DNA from: Planctomycetaceae bacterium
GTDB lineage: Bacteria > Planctomycetota > Planctomycetia > Pirellulales > Pirellulaceae
Length of the DNA stretch: 37,936 bases
Reading direction: 5' to 3'
Assembly (NCBI GenBank): GCA_005798335.1
Contig: SYJV01000451.1
Span: 1 to 37,936 of the forward strand
The position numbers and the translations under genes were made by a program. Of this stretch, positions 8,464 through 15,990 are shown piece by piece; the first letter of the stretch is position 1, and every line of letters starts with the position of its first letter. The notes under the pieces were generated by a model. That model made no database searches, was not told the DNA's origin, and saw only the letters and a list, made by a program, of their open reading frames with translations.

Positions 8464-9744
8464 ATGAGCCGATTGCATGTCCGATTGGATCGCAGAACTG
8501 CGCTGCGAGGTTTGGGAGTCTGCATCGCGCTACCGCTGCTCGAGCGTGATCTTTGCTTGCGCGCAAGTAGTGCGAACGAAGAACCACGCCGTATGTTGCT
8601 TATTGCGAACAACCTTGGTGTGTTACCAAAGCCGTTCTTTCCGCAACAGGCTGGCACAACGTACGTGCTTTCGCCCTACTTGGAAGAACTTAAAGATTTT
8701 CGCCATGACTTCACTGTATTCAGTGGCCTGTCTCATCCGGGTGTCATCGGCGGCCATTCGACCGAGAATTGCTTTCTGACCGCCGCGCGTGGTCCTACAT
8801 TAAGTGGATTCAGAAATCAAATCTCATTAGACCAATTGGCTGCGGAGTTGATGGGACCGAAGACACGATTCCCAACCTTGAATTTGGGAGTCAATATCGA
8901 TCGCGCCAATCGCAGTCTATCGTGGACACGCGATGGAGCCCTACTGCCCGCCGAAGACCGTCCGTCCACTCTGTTTGCAACTTTGTTTCTCGACGGCAGC
9001 GCGAACCAGCGCCGACGGAGAATAAATGAACTACGACTACGTGGGAGTATTCTTGACGCTGTTGACGAAGAAACTCGCAGCTTTAGCCGCTCGCTTGGGC
9101 AGAACGATCGTCGCCGTTTGGACCAGTATTTCAGCTCGGTCCGAGAGCTCGAGCAGCGATTGGAACAGGCCGGCCAATGGGAGAATCGGGCCAAGCCAAT
9201 TGTCAAAATTCCGCCGCCGCGGGACATCGAAGATCGCTCGCAGTTCTTCGAAAAAATATCTCTGATGTTGTCGCTAGCTCGGTTGGCACTGGAAACAGAT
9301 TCCACTCGTATTATCACGCTGATGATCGATGGCTTTGCCACCCCAGCCTTTCAGATCGACCAACAAGTTAAATCCATGAACGATTATCACAACCTTAGTC
9401 ATCATGGAAATGTTGTTGAAAAAGTCCAGCAGCTTGAATCGGTCGATCGTCGGCAAATGATATTGCTACGCGATCTGCTCACCTCGCTGTCCGAACAGCG
9501 CGATGGTACTGGGAGAATGCTTGACAATACCATGGTCTTGTACGGCAGCAATATGGGCGACTCAAACACGCACGACAATACCAATCTACCAATCTTGTTG
9601 GCCGGCGGCAGCTTGCCCCATGGTCGGCACATGGCCTTCGACACCACCAACAATACTCCGCTGAGCAATCTCTTTGTTTCAATGTTGCGAGAATTGAAAT
9701 TGCCAGTGGACTCGTTTGGTTCCAGCAACGGCACAATATTCTAG
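8464..9744 (+). CDS. DUF1552 domain-containing protein with Tat signal
   Basis: 426 residues from ATG 8464, chosen because it places the twin-arginine leader (LDRRTALRGLGVCIALPLL) close to the N-terminus; upstream in-frame ATGs at 8440 and 8386 only lengthen the leader. Family features: RMLLIANNLGV, LSHPGVIGGHSTENCFLTA, DQLAAELMG, SSVRELEQRL and DNTMVLYGSNMGDSNTHDN. DUF1552 proteins are related to the DUF1501/alkaline-phosphatase-like superfamily and are usually next to cytochrome-like PSD/DUF1592 proteins in planctomycetes; their biochemical role is not known. That partner is missing here, leaving an orphan copy. 9745-9953 downstream holds no gene. Confidence 0.93.
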   Translation: MSRLHVRLDRRTALRGLGVCIALPLLERDLCLRASSANEEPRRMLLIANNLGVLPKPFFPQQAGTTYVLSPYLEELKDFRHDFTVFSGLSHPGVIGGHSTENCFLTAARGPTLSGFRNQISLDQLAAELMGPKTRFPTLNLGVNIDRANRSLSWTRDGALLPAEDRPSTLFATLFLDGSANQRRRRINELRLRGSILDAVDEETRSFSRSLGQNDRRRLDQYFSSVRELEQRLEQAGQWENRAKPIVKIPPPRDIEDRSQFFEKISLMLSLARLALETDSTRIITLMIDGFATPAFQIDQQVKSMNDYHNLSHHGNVVEKVQQLESVDRRQMILLRDLLTSLSEQRDGTGRMLDNTMVLYGSNMGDSNTHDNTNLPILLAGGSLPHGRHMAFDTTNNTPLSNLFVSMLRELKLPVDSFGSSNGTIF

Positions 9745-9953
9745 TCGTCGTAAATTCAGTTCGCAGAGCGTGGGCTATGCGTAGCGAGGTCGAGCCGCAA
9801 GAGATAGTAGAACATCTTGTCCTCAAGTGTTCATGGATCGGGAAGCGATGAACGAATTGGTACCCGACGCCTAACACAAAACGTGACGCAACCTCATGAG
9901 CATTCGAGAACGCACTGGTCTTGAATCACGCCGCCGCAACAACAAACGTCGCG

Positions 9954-11003
9954 CTAGTGAAATAGAGGTCGTTTGTGACTTTCGCCAGCTACTTCGCGGA
10001 CATACTTTGGTACTCCATAGCCTGGCAAGCGTTCACGCAAGAACTCGATAATTCGTAGTCCTTGATCGACCGGCACTTCAAAATGTGCGGCTCCGTCAAC
10101 GCGGTCCAATTGGTGCAGGTAATAAGGTAAAATCTGCATGTCGAGCAGTTTCTCGCAGAGGTCGAACTGAACCTGAGGATCGTCGTTGATTCCGCTTAGC
10201 AAAACGGCTTGATTCAACAGCGTAACTCCCGCCAGGCGAAGAGCGTTTGCAGATTGCTCAACGTTGGCATCCAACTCGCGCGGATGATTGATGTGCAGCA
10301 CAATGAAGACAGGCACGCGGACCGCGCCTAACCATTCAAGCAGACTCGGACAAATTCGCGAGGGAACAATCGTCGGCATCCGCGTGTGAATTCTCAGTCG
10401 CCGAACGTGCGGAATTTGGTTAACTTGATTGACCAACCATGCATGGCTCGCGTCGGGTAACATCAGTGGATCGCCGCCGCTGAGAATTATCTCCTCCAGA
10501 GTTTCGTCTGCCTTGATCTCATCGATCAACGGCATCCATGCTAGAGGTGACTTGGGCACCAGTGAATAGGGATACTGGCGCCTGAAACAATATCGACAAT
10601 GAACCGCGCAGGCACCGGTGAGCACCATCAGGGCACGCCCACGATATTTCCGCAGCAAGCCTGGCTGCGTTTGACTTGTCAAGTCCCCGACCGGATCACT
10701 CGAAAATCCATCCACATGCAATGATTCTTCTGGGGCAGCGAGCACTTGGCGCAGTAGCGGGTCGTTCCGATCGCCGCGCCGCATGCGCAGCATAAACTCT
10801 CGCGGCACAAAGACCGGAAAATCAAGCTCGCAAGATTCTTCGAGTGGGCTGTTGGGCAAACCGAGCTCGGCGAGCAATTCCCGCGAAGTTCGAATCGCGG
10901 TACGCAGCGATTCCTGCCAACTTGGTACCCGATTTTCGTTCTTCGCCTGCATCTGGAAAGTGGCTTCGACAGAGGTAGAGCCGGTCGTTACAATCTGCGA
11001 CAT
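9954..11003 (-). CDS. epmB: EF-P beta-lysylation protein EpmB (lysine 2,3-aminomutase-like radical SAM)
   Basis: 349 residues from ATG 11003; a longer reading would need a TTG start. The radical-SAM cysteine triad is present as CAVHCRYC (C132, C136, C139), preceded by YRGRALMVLTGAC and followed by FRRQYPYSL. EIILSGGDPLML and IHTRMPTIVPSRI are lysine-2,3-aminomutase family motifs, as is LPYYLHQLDRV near the C-terminus. EpmB converts (S)-lysine to (R)-beta-lysine, which EpmA attaches to a lysine of elongation factor P. The efp gene starts 42 bases away in the opposite direction, which supports this role over generic lysine aminomutase. EpmA is not in the window. Confidence 0.93.
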   Translation of the reverse strand: MSQIVTTGSTSVEATFQMQAKNENRVPSWQESLRTAIRTSRELLAELGLPNSPLEESCELDFPVFVPREFMLRMRRGDRNDPLLRQVLAAPEESLHVDGFSSDPVGDLTSQTQPGLLRKYRGRALMVLTGACAVHCRYCFRRQYPYSLVPKSPLAWMPLIDEIKADETLEEIILSGGDPLMLPDASHAWLVNQVNQIPHVRRLRIHTRMPTIVPSRICPSLLEWLGAVRVPVFIVLHINHPRELDANVEQSANALRLAGVTLLNQAVLLSGINDDPQVQFDLCEKLLDMQILPYYLHQLDRVDGAAHFEVPVDQGLRIIEFLRERLPGYGVPKYVREVAGESHKRPLFH

Positions 11004-11045
11004 AAGTTCAGGCAATAGAAATTAACTTGTTGAAAGAAATCATCC

Positions 11046-11615
11046 GTGGGCACATACAAGACTAACGATTTTCGCAAAGGCTTAAAGGTACAAATCGACG
11101 GTGAACCCTACTTGATGGTTGAAATGAACTTTGTTAAGCCCGGAAAAGGCAACGCATTATACAAGTGCAAGCTGCGTAACTTAGTTCGGAACACCGTCCT
11201 AGATCGCACTTATAAGGGGGGCGACGAGCTCGAAGCTGCCGATGTCGAGGAAATTGATACGCAGTTCCTCTACAAGCAAGCGGATTCCTTTGTGTTCATG
11301 GATACATCCAGTTTCGAGCAGTACGAGCTATCTGCCGATCAGGTAGATGATAACTGGAAGTATCTCAAGGATGGCATGCTGTGCACGATGATGCTTTTCA
11401 ACGGCGCCCCAATCACTATGTCGCCGCCCAATCACGTCGAAATGAAAGTCGTCGAATGCGAACCGGGGGCCAAAGGCGACACCGCCACCAACGTCACCAA
11501 ACCAGCCAAAGTTGAAACCGGCGGAGAATTCATCGTCCCTGGTTTCATCAAAGAGGGCAACGTTATCAAGATCGACACGCGAACGGGCGAATACGTCGAA
11601 CGAGTCAGCAATTAA
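11046..11615 (+). CDS. efp: Translation elongation factor P
   Basis: 189 residues, the standard EF-P length, reading from a GTG at 11046. Three OB/KOW-like domains: KOW-like N-domain (YKTNDFRKGLKVQIDGEPY), central domain, and C-domain ending VPGFIKEGNVIKIDTRTGEY, which contains the EF-P signature. K34 in the loop PGKGNALYK is the residue that EpmA/EpmB-type systems beta-lysylate; the loop and the neighbouring epmB gene agree. EF-P relieves ribosome stalling at polyproline. The 42-base divergent gap with epmB is too short for two ordinary independent promoters, so the two are probably co-regulated. Confidence 0.96.
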   Translation: MGTYKTNDFRKGLKVQIDGEPYLMVEMNFVKPGKGNALYKCKLRNLVRNTVLDRTYKGGDELEAADVEEIDTQFLYKQADSFVFMDTSSFEQYELSADQVDDNWKYLKDGMLCTMMLFNGAPITMSPPNHVEMKVVECEPGAKGDTATNVTKPAKVETGGEFIVPGFIKEGNVIKIDTRTGEYVERVSN

Positions 11616-11630
11616 GAACTCGAGTCGCAG

Positions 11631-11646
11631 CCACGCGGTCGCGTGG
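11631..11646 (+). terminator. Short GC-rich hairpin after efp
   Basis: CCACGCG and CGCGTGG form a 7-bp inverted repeat with a 2-base gap, 15 bases after the efp stop, followed by GTTTAG-type sequence with only a weak T-run. It is a candidate terminator for efp; the short loop means the real stem is probably 6 bp. Confidence 0.45.
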
Positions 11647-11713
11647 TTTAGATTCAGGTCGGCAGTTTCCGCAGACCTCTATCTAATTCAGCACAATAAC
11701 CCCAATCTGGATC

Positions 11714-11742
11714 AGTACCCCCGACAGGATTTGAACCTGTGA
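11714..11742. repeat. attachment-site copy (att, distal end of island)
   Basis: 29 bases identical to 16594-16622, the T-arm and acceptor 3' part of tRNA-Arg(CCT) on the minus strand. The remaining tRNA parts (D-arm, anticodon arm) are absent on its left and right, so this is an att copy, not a gene. Confidence 0.85.
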
Positions 11743-11744
11743 TC

Positions 11745-12190
11745 CCTTTGATCAAGACCCTTGGCTTCGAGCACGTCGCAAAACCGCCGATGCTCAGCGA
11801 CCGGGTTGACGACGGAACCCGCCTCGAACGTGCCCACTTCCAGGTAGAACCGCAGCGGCAAGCGGGGTGTCGCCACGAACTGGTGGGTCAGCCATCCATA
11901 TTCCCGGGTAAAGACGTTGGCGCTCGGCTTCGGGTTGGAAAGTACGGTAGGTTGCCGGACTGCGACAGCACGTTGCCGAACACCTTGGGGTGCTTCCACG
12001 CCGTGTAGGCCGCGCAGAGGCCGCCATCACTGGAGCTGGCTAGGACGACTTGGGTCGGCTGTTCGCCGATTCGGTACTTGGCGCGGACCCAGGAGACTAG
12101 CTCTTGAGCCAGAAAATCGGCGAACGGCGCGGAGCACACCAGGTCTCGGTCGCGCGCCTTTTGGCTCATGTTGTCCACGAGGACCCCGCT
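11745..12190 (-). pseudogene. Frameshifted, truncated esterase (enterochelin-esterase-like alpha/beta hydrolase)
   Basis: Two frames on the minus strand carry successive parts of one esterase-type protein (PF00756-like). The first (down to about 11950) reads VDNMSQKARDRDLVC, FLAQELVSWVRAKYRIG, then the nucleophile elbow ASSSDGGLCAAYTAWKHP and NVLSQSG. The second frame then continues EYGWLTHQFVATPRLPLRFY, LEVGTFE and HRRFCDVLEAKG. The frame change lies around 11930-11960. The N-terminal half is missing beyond about 12190, and the C-terminal catalytic His segment is cut off at the att repeat. The gene must therefore have been damaged at both ends, the 3' end by the island boundary. GC-richer than flanking host genes. 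Confidence 0.75.
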
Positions 12191-12219
12191 CAAATTCCTA
12201 TACAATAGTTCTCCACACG

Positions 12220-12351
12220 ACACTTCGGATCGAGCTGATGCGTCGACTGAGCAATGACGTGCCCGCCGTGATTGCGCTGAAGGACAATTTTCTTGGCGAG
12301 TTTATTCGCAAGACGCGCCGACCCCCACTTCTTGCGTTCGAGTACGACTAG
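12220..12351 (+). pseudogene. Possible fragment of dihydrodipicolinate-synthase-like protein
   Basis: A short open stretch reads RIELMRRLSNDVPAVIALKD followed by NFLGEFIRKTRRPP and stops at 12351. The VPAVIALKD part resembles the lysine-bearing strand of DapA-family aldolases (Schiff-base Lys in an I-A/G-x-K-D context). The length is far too short for a gene and the similarity is from memory, so this is tentative. 12352-12576 holds nothing else I recognise other than the upstream region of the next gene. Confidence 0.25.
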
Positions 12352-12576
12352 TGATAAAAAATGCCACTTCAAGATCTTGTTACTGCGCTTAAATCAGAAA
12401 TCTGAATCGCAGAATTCCCAGGAATTTAGCGGAATAACGAAACATAAGCATTACGCTATGTATGAAGTTGGGGGAATCCAGGCATACAAGCGATACACTC
12501 TTTCGAACGCGCAGAGCAGGATGGTTTATTTCGAATTATCTTCGCGCAGCTCAAGGTTCAAAATGGAGAGTTAAAG

Positions 12577-13509
12577 ATGCGATCGAATCGTGCGTCTGGA
12601 TTTACACTTGTCGAACTGTTAGTCGTGATTGCGATTATCGGAGTCTTGGTTGGGTTGTTGTTGCCCGCCGTACAGGCTGCTCGTGAGGCGGCACGACGAA
12701 TGCAGTGTTCGAACAACCTTAAACAAATGGGGCTGGGTCTGCACAACTTCCACGACACCAGAAACCGCTTGCCCTCGGGCAGTTACTGGCCTTTGGGCTC
12801 AGGCGGCGACCGCAACGGCACCGAGGCCACCTGGATTACCCACCTCTTGCCGTTTGTCGAACAGGAGAACCTGTTCAAGACCGGTGACTTCACGCGCGGC
12901 TTTGGCAACGGCTCCGCGACGCATCCGAACACGCGCATCACCTCCACGTTCCTGCCGCTCTTTAAGTGTCCTTCGGACGTGGACGTCGAGCTGTCGGCCT
13001 GGGGTGCCTCGGTGGCCTGGGCTCGGGGCAACTACGCGGCCAACAACGGCATCGGCCCAATGACCGAGGTCACGGCCCCGGTCCTAACCCGACCGCAAGG
13101 CGTCTTCATGATGAACAGCCAGAACCGCTTGACCGACATCAAAGATGGCACGACGAACACGGTAATGGTGTCCGAATTGCTCAAGAGTCCGGGAGCCGCT
13201 GACTGGCGTGGAGTAATGCACTACCCCGAGGGGGCACTGTATCACCACAACCAAACGCCGAACAGTCCCGTGCCTGACGAGTTCCGCCGCAACATGTGTC
13301 TTACGATTCCCCGGGCACCTTGCATCCCGACGACGACCAGCTTTAGCCCGAAGCGGATCACCCTCACGGCCCGTAGTAACCACACCGGCGGAGTCAATGT
13401 GCTCCTGGGCGACGGCAGCGTGCATTTCGTCTCTAACAACATCAACCTGAGCACCTGGCGGGCACTGTCCTCGCCCAGCCTGGGCGAAGTGCTCGGCAGC
13501 GATTTCTAA
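12577..13509 (+). CDS. DUF1559 prepilin-like protein (island copy, GC-rich body)
   Basis: 310 residues from ATG 12577, with GGAGAG about 8 bases upstream as ribosome-binding site. [17 protein letters not shown] opens the prepilin helix, followed by [20 protein letters not shown]. The tail has TGGVNVLLGDGSVHFVSNNI. After about codon 50 the sequence becomes much richer in G+C at third positions than the host-style 5' end (42 of 60 bases G/C at 13021-13080), unlike the other two DUF1559 genes of the window. This points to acquisition with the island, or to a hybrid gene. The lipoprotein gene follows 22 bases later. Confidence 0.93.
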   Translation: MRSNRASGFTLVELLVVIAIIGVLVGLLLPAVQAAREAARRMQCSNNLKQMGLGLHNFHDTRNRLPSGSYWPLGSGGDRNGTEATWITHLLPFVEQENLFKTGDFTRGFGNGSATHPNTRITSTFLPLFKCPSDVDVELSAWGASVAWARGNYAANNGIGPMTEVTAPVLTRPQGVFMMNSQNRLTDIKDGTTNTVMVSELLKSPGAADWRGVMHYPEGALYHHNQTPNSPVPDEFRRNMCLTIPRAPCIPTTTSFSPKRITLTARSNHTGGVNVLLGDGSVHFVSNNINLSTWRALSSPSLGEVLGSDF

Positions 13510-13531
13510 GACCCTTCGCGGAAAGGCGAAT

Positions 13532-13978
13532 ATGACAATTCTGATGCGATGGAACTGGGCACGGGCTTCGTTGTCCCTGGCCTGCGGTGCCGCATTGCTC
13601 GTTGGTTGTGACGACGGCAAGGTGGAAATACGGGGCCTAGTCCAGTATGAGGAAAAGCCGCTCGAAGAGGGAATGATCACATTCGAGCCGGCCGACGGCA
13701 AGGGGCCATCGACCGGCGAAATGATTGCCAACGGCAAGTATGAGTTGACCGGCGATAAGAGAGCGATGCCGGGCGACAAGATCGTGCGTATCGTCGGAAT
13801 GCGCGCAACGGGGCGGAAGGTCCCCGCAGGCAGTCCCTCACCCCCCGGCACGATGATCGACGAGGTCATCCAGTGCATTCCCGCCAATTACAACGACCAG
13901 ACGACGCTCAACATCACTGTCACCCCTGGGAAGGCGAATACCCACGACTTCGACCTCAAGCTGGCCGGCGAACGCTGA
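13532..13978 (+). CDS. Carboxypeptidase-regulatory-like lipoprotein (island copy)
   Basis: 148 residues. Signal segment and lipobox: LACGAALLVGCDDGK (Cys near residue 26). The body follows the standard layout VEIRGLVQYEEKPLEEGMI, TFEPADGKG, MIANGKYEL and IPANYNDQTTLNITV. It is the downstream partner of the island DUF1559 gene (22-base gap) and shares its GC-rich composition. The C-terminal PANYNDQT corresponds to PANWNTNS in the copy at 7386-7829, which shows the lipoproteins are true homologues and not merely similar in layout. Function unknown. Confidence 0.88.
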   Translation: MTILMRWNWARASLSLACGAALLVGCDDGKVEIRGLVQYEEKPLEEGMITFEPADGKGPSTGEMIANGKYELTGDKRAMPGDKIVRIVGMRATGRKVPAGSPSPPGTMIDEVIQCIPANYNDQTTLNITVTPGKANTHDFDLKLAGER

Positions 13979-13992
13979 GGGGTGAATTGGAT

Positions 13993-14038
13993 CAGCGTAG
14001 CAGAATTCGGTAGTTCAGCGTAGCAGAATTCGGTAGTT
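13993..14038. repeat. Two tandem copies of a 23-bp unit
   Basis: The 23-base unit CAGCGTAGCAGAATTCGGTA + GTT occurs twice back to back (13993-14015 and 14016-14038), and a degenerate GATAGAATTCGAACT follows. Two units only. In the rest of 13979-14407 I see no gene except the antitoxin tail at 14352-14411. Confidence 0.8.
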
Positions 14039-14351
14039 ACGATAGAATTCGAACTCAACACGCTACTTGCTGGCCGGCCAAGGCCAGCTTCTGCATACAC
14101 TTAGGGCGAAGCGATAAGCGATAGGCTCCCGGTTGTTCTTCCGCGAAGTGGTCTTCAACTTGAGTTGAGGCCCTGAATCGGGCGCGTCATTGCGCAACGT
14201 CACCTACCGACTTGATTGCGCGGGGCAGCGGACGATGTGGTTTGCTGCCGATCTATCGAGTTGGCCAGCGGCGACGAGTGTCTGATGCCAGCCCAGGCAA
14301 ATCTCGACCCCTTGCATTTGGGCTGGCACCCCTCAAATCGTCGAAAAATGA

Positions 14352-14411
14352 TTAGCGGAGCGGCTCGTCGATGATAGCCGCGAAAGTATCTATGAAGGTC
14401 GAGGTCTGTGA
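14352..14411 (+). pseudogene. C-terminal tail of a lost antitoxin upstream of the PIN gene
   Basis: After a TGA at 14349 an open stretch reads LAERLVDDSRESIYEGRGL and stops at TGA 14409-14411, overlapping the GTG start of the PIN gene (GTGA). That overlap is what one expects of a VapB-VapC type operon, and the DDSRESIYEGRG ending resembles C-termini of planctomycete antitoxins as I remember them. The N-terminal DNA-binding part is not present upstream in any frame I examined. Confidence 0.4.
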
Positions 14412-14848
14412 GGATTCTGCTCGATACCAATATCCTCGTCCGTACCGCTGAACCTGGTACTCAAGCATGCACTTCCGCATTGACAGCCCTTGGGAACATG
14501 TCGTCGAGAGATTTGCAACCTTGCATTGTGCCTCAAAAACTGTACGAGTACTGGGTCGTTAGCACTCGACCAACTTCACAAAACGGATTGGGGTTTACCA
14601 TTGCTCAAGCGGAGTCGGATATTTCACGGTTGAAAGCCCTGTTCAACTTTCTGAAAGACGAACGAGCCATTTTTGAACAATGGAATGCACCGGTGGTTTG
14701 CAATGGAGTTTCAGGCCGCAACGCGCATGACGCTCGGCTTGTCGCCGCGATGCAAAGGCACAGCGTCACGCACATTCTCACGTTCAACAAGTCCGACTTT
14801 ACCCGCTACCCTCACATCATTGTGTTGACGCCAGAAGATTTGCTCTGA
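14408..14848 (+). CDS. PIN domain ribonuclease (VapC-like toxin)
   Basis: 146 residues from GTG 14408. The four acidic PIN positions are visible: D6 in ILLDTNIL, E47 in KLYEYW, D108 in NAHDARLVAAM, and D130 in FNKSDF. PIN toxins are Mg-dependent RNases usually held in check by an antitoxin encoded just upstream. Here only an antitoxin tail survives upstream, so either the toxin is now inactive in practice, controlled by an antitoxin elsewhere, or weakly expressed from its GTG. Its key residues are all intact. It sits inside the integrative island, convergent with a broken antitoxin gene at 14970-15265. Confidence 0.87.
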   Translation: MRILLDTNILVRTAEPGTQACTSALTALGNMSSRDLQPCIVPQKLYEYWVVSTRPTSQNGLGFTIAQAESDISRLKALFNFLKDERAIFEQWNAPVVCNGVSGRNAHDARLVAAMQRHSVTHILTFNKSDFTRYPHIIVLTPEDLL

Positions 14849-14969
14849 CGTTCGTTCATAGGCGATCGTTGCGACCGTCACATACGTCATCGGATAATTT
14901 GCCAACTATGCCCGGCATAGCCGAATGAATTTCTGCCAGTGGTACCGGTGCAAGGCACTGCTTCCCAAT

Positions 14970-15265
14970 TGATTCTACGCGGTCACGACGCGATTCTCTC
15001 AGAAACGCCAGAAACTCGTCGGTTGGTTCATTGCTCGGCCACAGATCCGTCTTCAGGCCTTCTGGGTTTGTGCAAGGTTTGACATTCTGCTCAGTCAATA
15101 TCGTGGATAACTCAACTCGATCGGGCATCGGCGGTAGTGTATCGCGACTGATTCCCGCTTGATGCCGTTTCCATTGCTAATGAATTCCTCCACGCTGGCA
15201 AACTTTCCGACTGCCAGAGCTGCTTGAATGAGTCGTTCTGTTTCGCCGGTGATTTCGATTTGCAT
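14970..15265 (-). pseudogene. Frameshifted antitoxin gene (two frame changes)
   Basis: From ATG 15265 the sequence reads MQIEITGETERLIQAALAVG and KFASVEEFIS, a typical start of a planctomycete type II antitoxin. The frame is lost near 15180; a second frame carries AMETASSGNQSRYTTA, and a third, from about 15133, carries MPDRVELSTILTEQNV, DLWPSNEPTDEFLAFLRE and SRRDR, the expected acidic tail. Assembled, these give a protein of about 95 residues. Two single-base indels therefore break one otherwise complete gene. No intact toxin partner lies next to it on this strand. Confidence 0.65.
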
Positions 15266-15666
15266 TGCTGTCCCCTCGCTCCGTTCTTTGGCGGCATCCT
15301 TGGTTAACTCTGGCACAAACGGTCCGGCAAGTTAACGGTTTCCCATGAAGGGGCTGGCGCCGCAATATGGTTTTTTCTAAAGCGAATTCAGTCACTTGGC
15401 TTGGCAGTGTCGGTGATACGCGATGCTGTTCCTTCTCGATTGTAACTGATCCGCCGACGATGCCTCAGCCAGCTTTATGGCGTGCTTAAACCCGTCGGCG
15501 GGGCATGCAAGAACAAAATCGGTTCCCCCGTCCGCAAGCGGACGGTCCCGCCAATTTTGATTCTTGCACGCACGCTTCGCTCCCGCCTGTGACGGGTTTC
15601 TATGCTCGCCATCAGGCTGCGGCAGTTCGTAGCCGGATATCACAACCCAAAGAAAGGAACTACCTC

Positions 15667-15990
15667 ATGTCTAACACCAACACATCCACGTCAACTGCGA
15701 AAAAGCCGGTCTTCAGAAAAATCCTGCCGGGCGGCATCAGTGCAGCCGTCTTCGAAAACACTCGCGATGGCCGGGCGTATCGTAGCTTCAACCTCCAGCC
15801 AGTGCTTTCGGTAGTCGAAATTGCTTTCGTTACTGGTTCATCAGCCAATCCTCCGTGCGACTTTGATGGCCTTAGCGTGGTCTGCTTCAGCGTATATTTG
15901 CGTGACACCTATTTCGCTATGGCCGTGGATGATGCTTGCCGCTTCAAGCCCATACTCTTTGCGAATCTTGGTTGCGGTCGCGTGCCTTAG
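15667..15990 (+). pseudogene. Truncated small island-associated protein, fused at about 15799 to foreign sequence
   Basis: ATG 15667 has AAAGGAA at a suitable distance. The first 44 codons read MSNTNTSTSTAKKPVFRKIL, PGGISAAVFENTRDGR and AYRSFNLQ. This resembles the N-terminus of a small protein common in planctomycete islands next to integrases; family unnamed to my knowledge. At SFNLQ, where the family would continue with an RSY/K-rich strand, the sequence jumps into unrelated codons and, from 15841, into the antisense of the recombinase 3' end, stopping at 15990. The reading is therefore a deletion product, not a whole gene. Confidence 0.55.

Noticed and set aside
11712-11760. Possible second tRNA gene at the left island end
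   Set aside because: Only the T-arm and 3' acceptor strand are present; there is no D-arm, anticodon arm or 5' acceptor strand, so it is an att fragment.
13993-14038. CRISPR-like array
   Set aside because: Two direct units of 23 bases are adjacent without spacers, and no cas gene is nearby.
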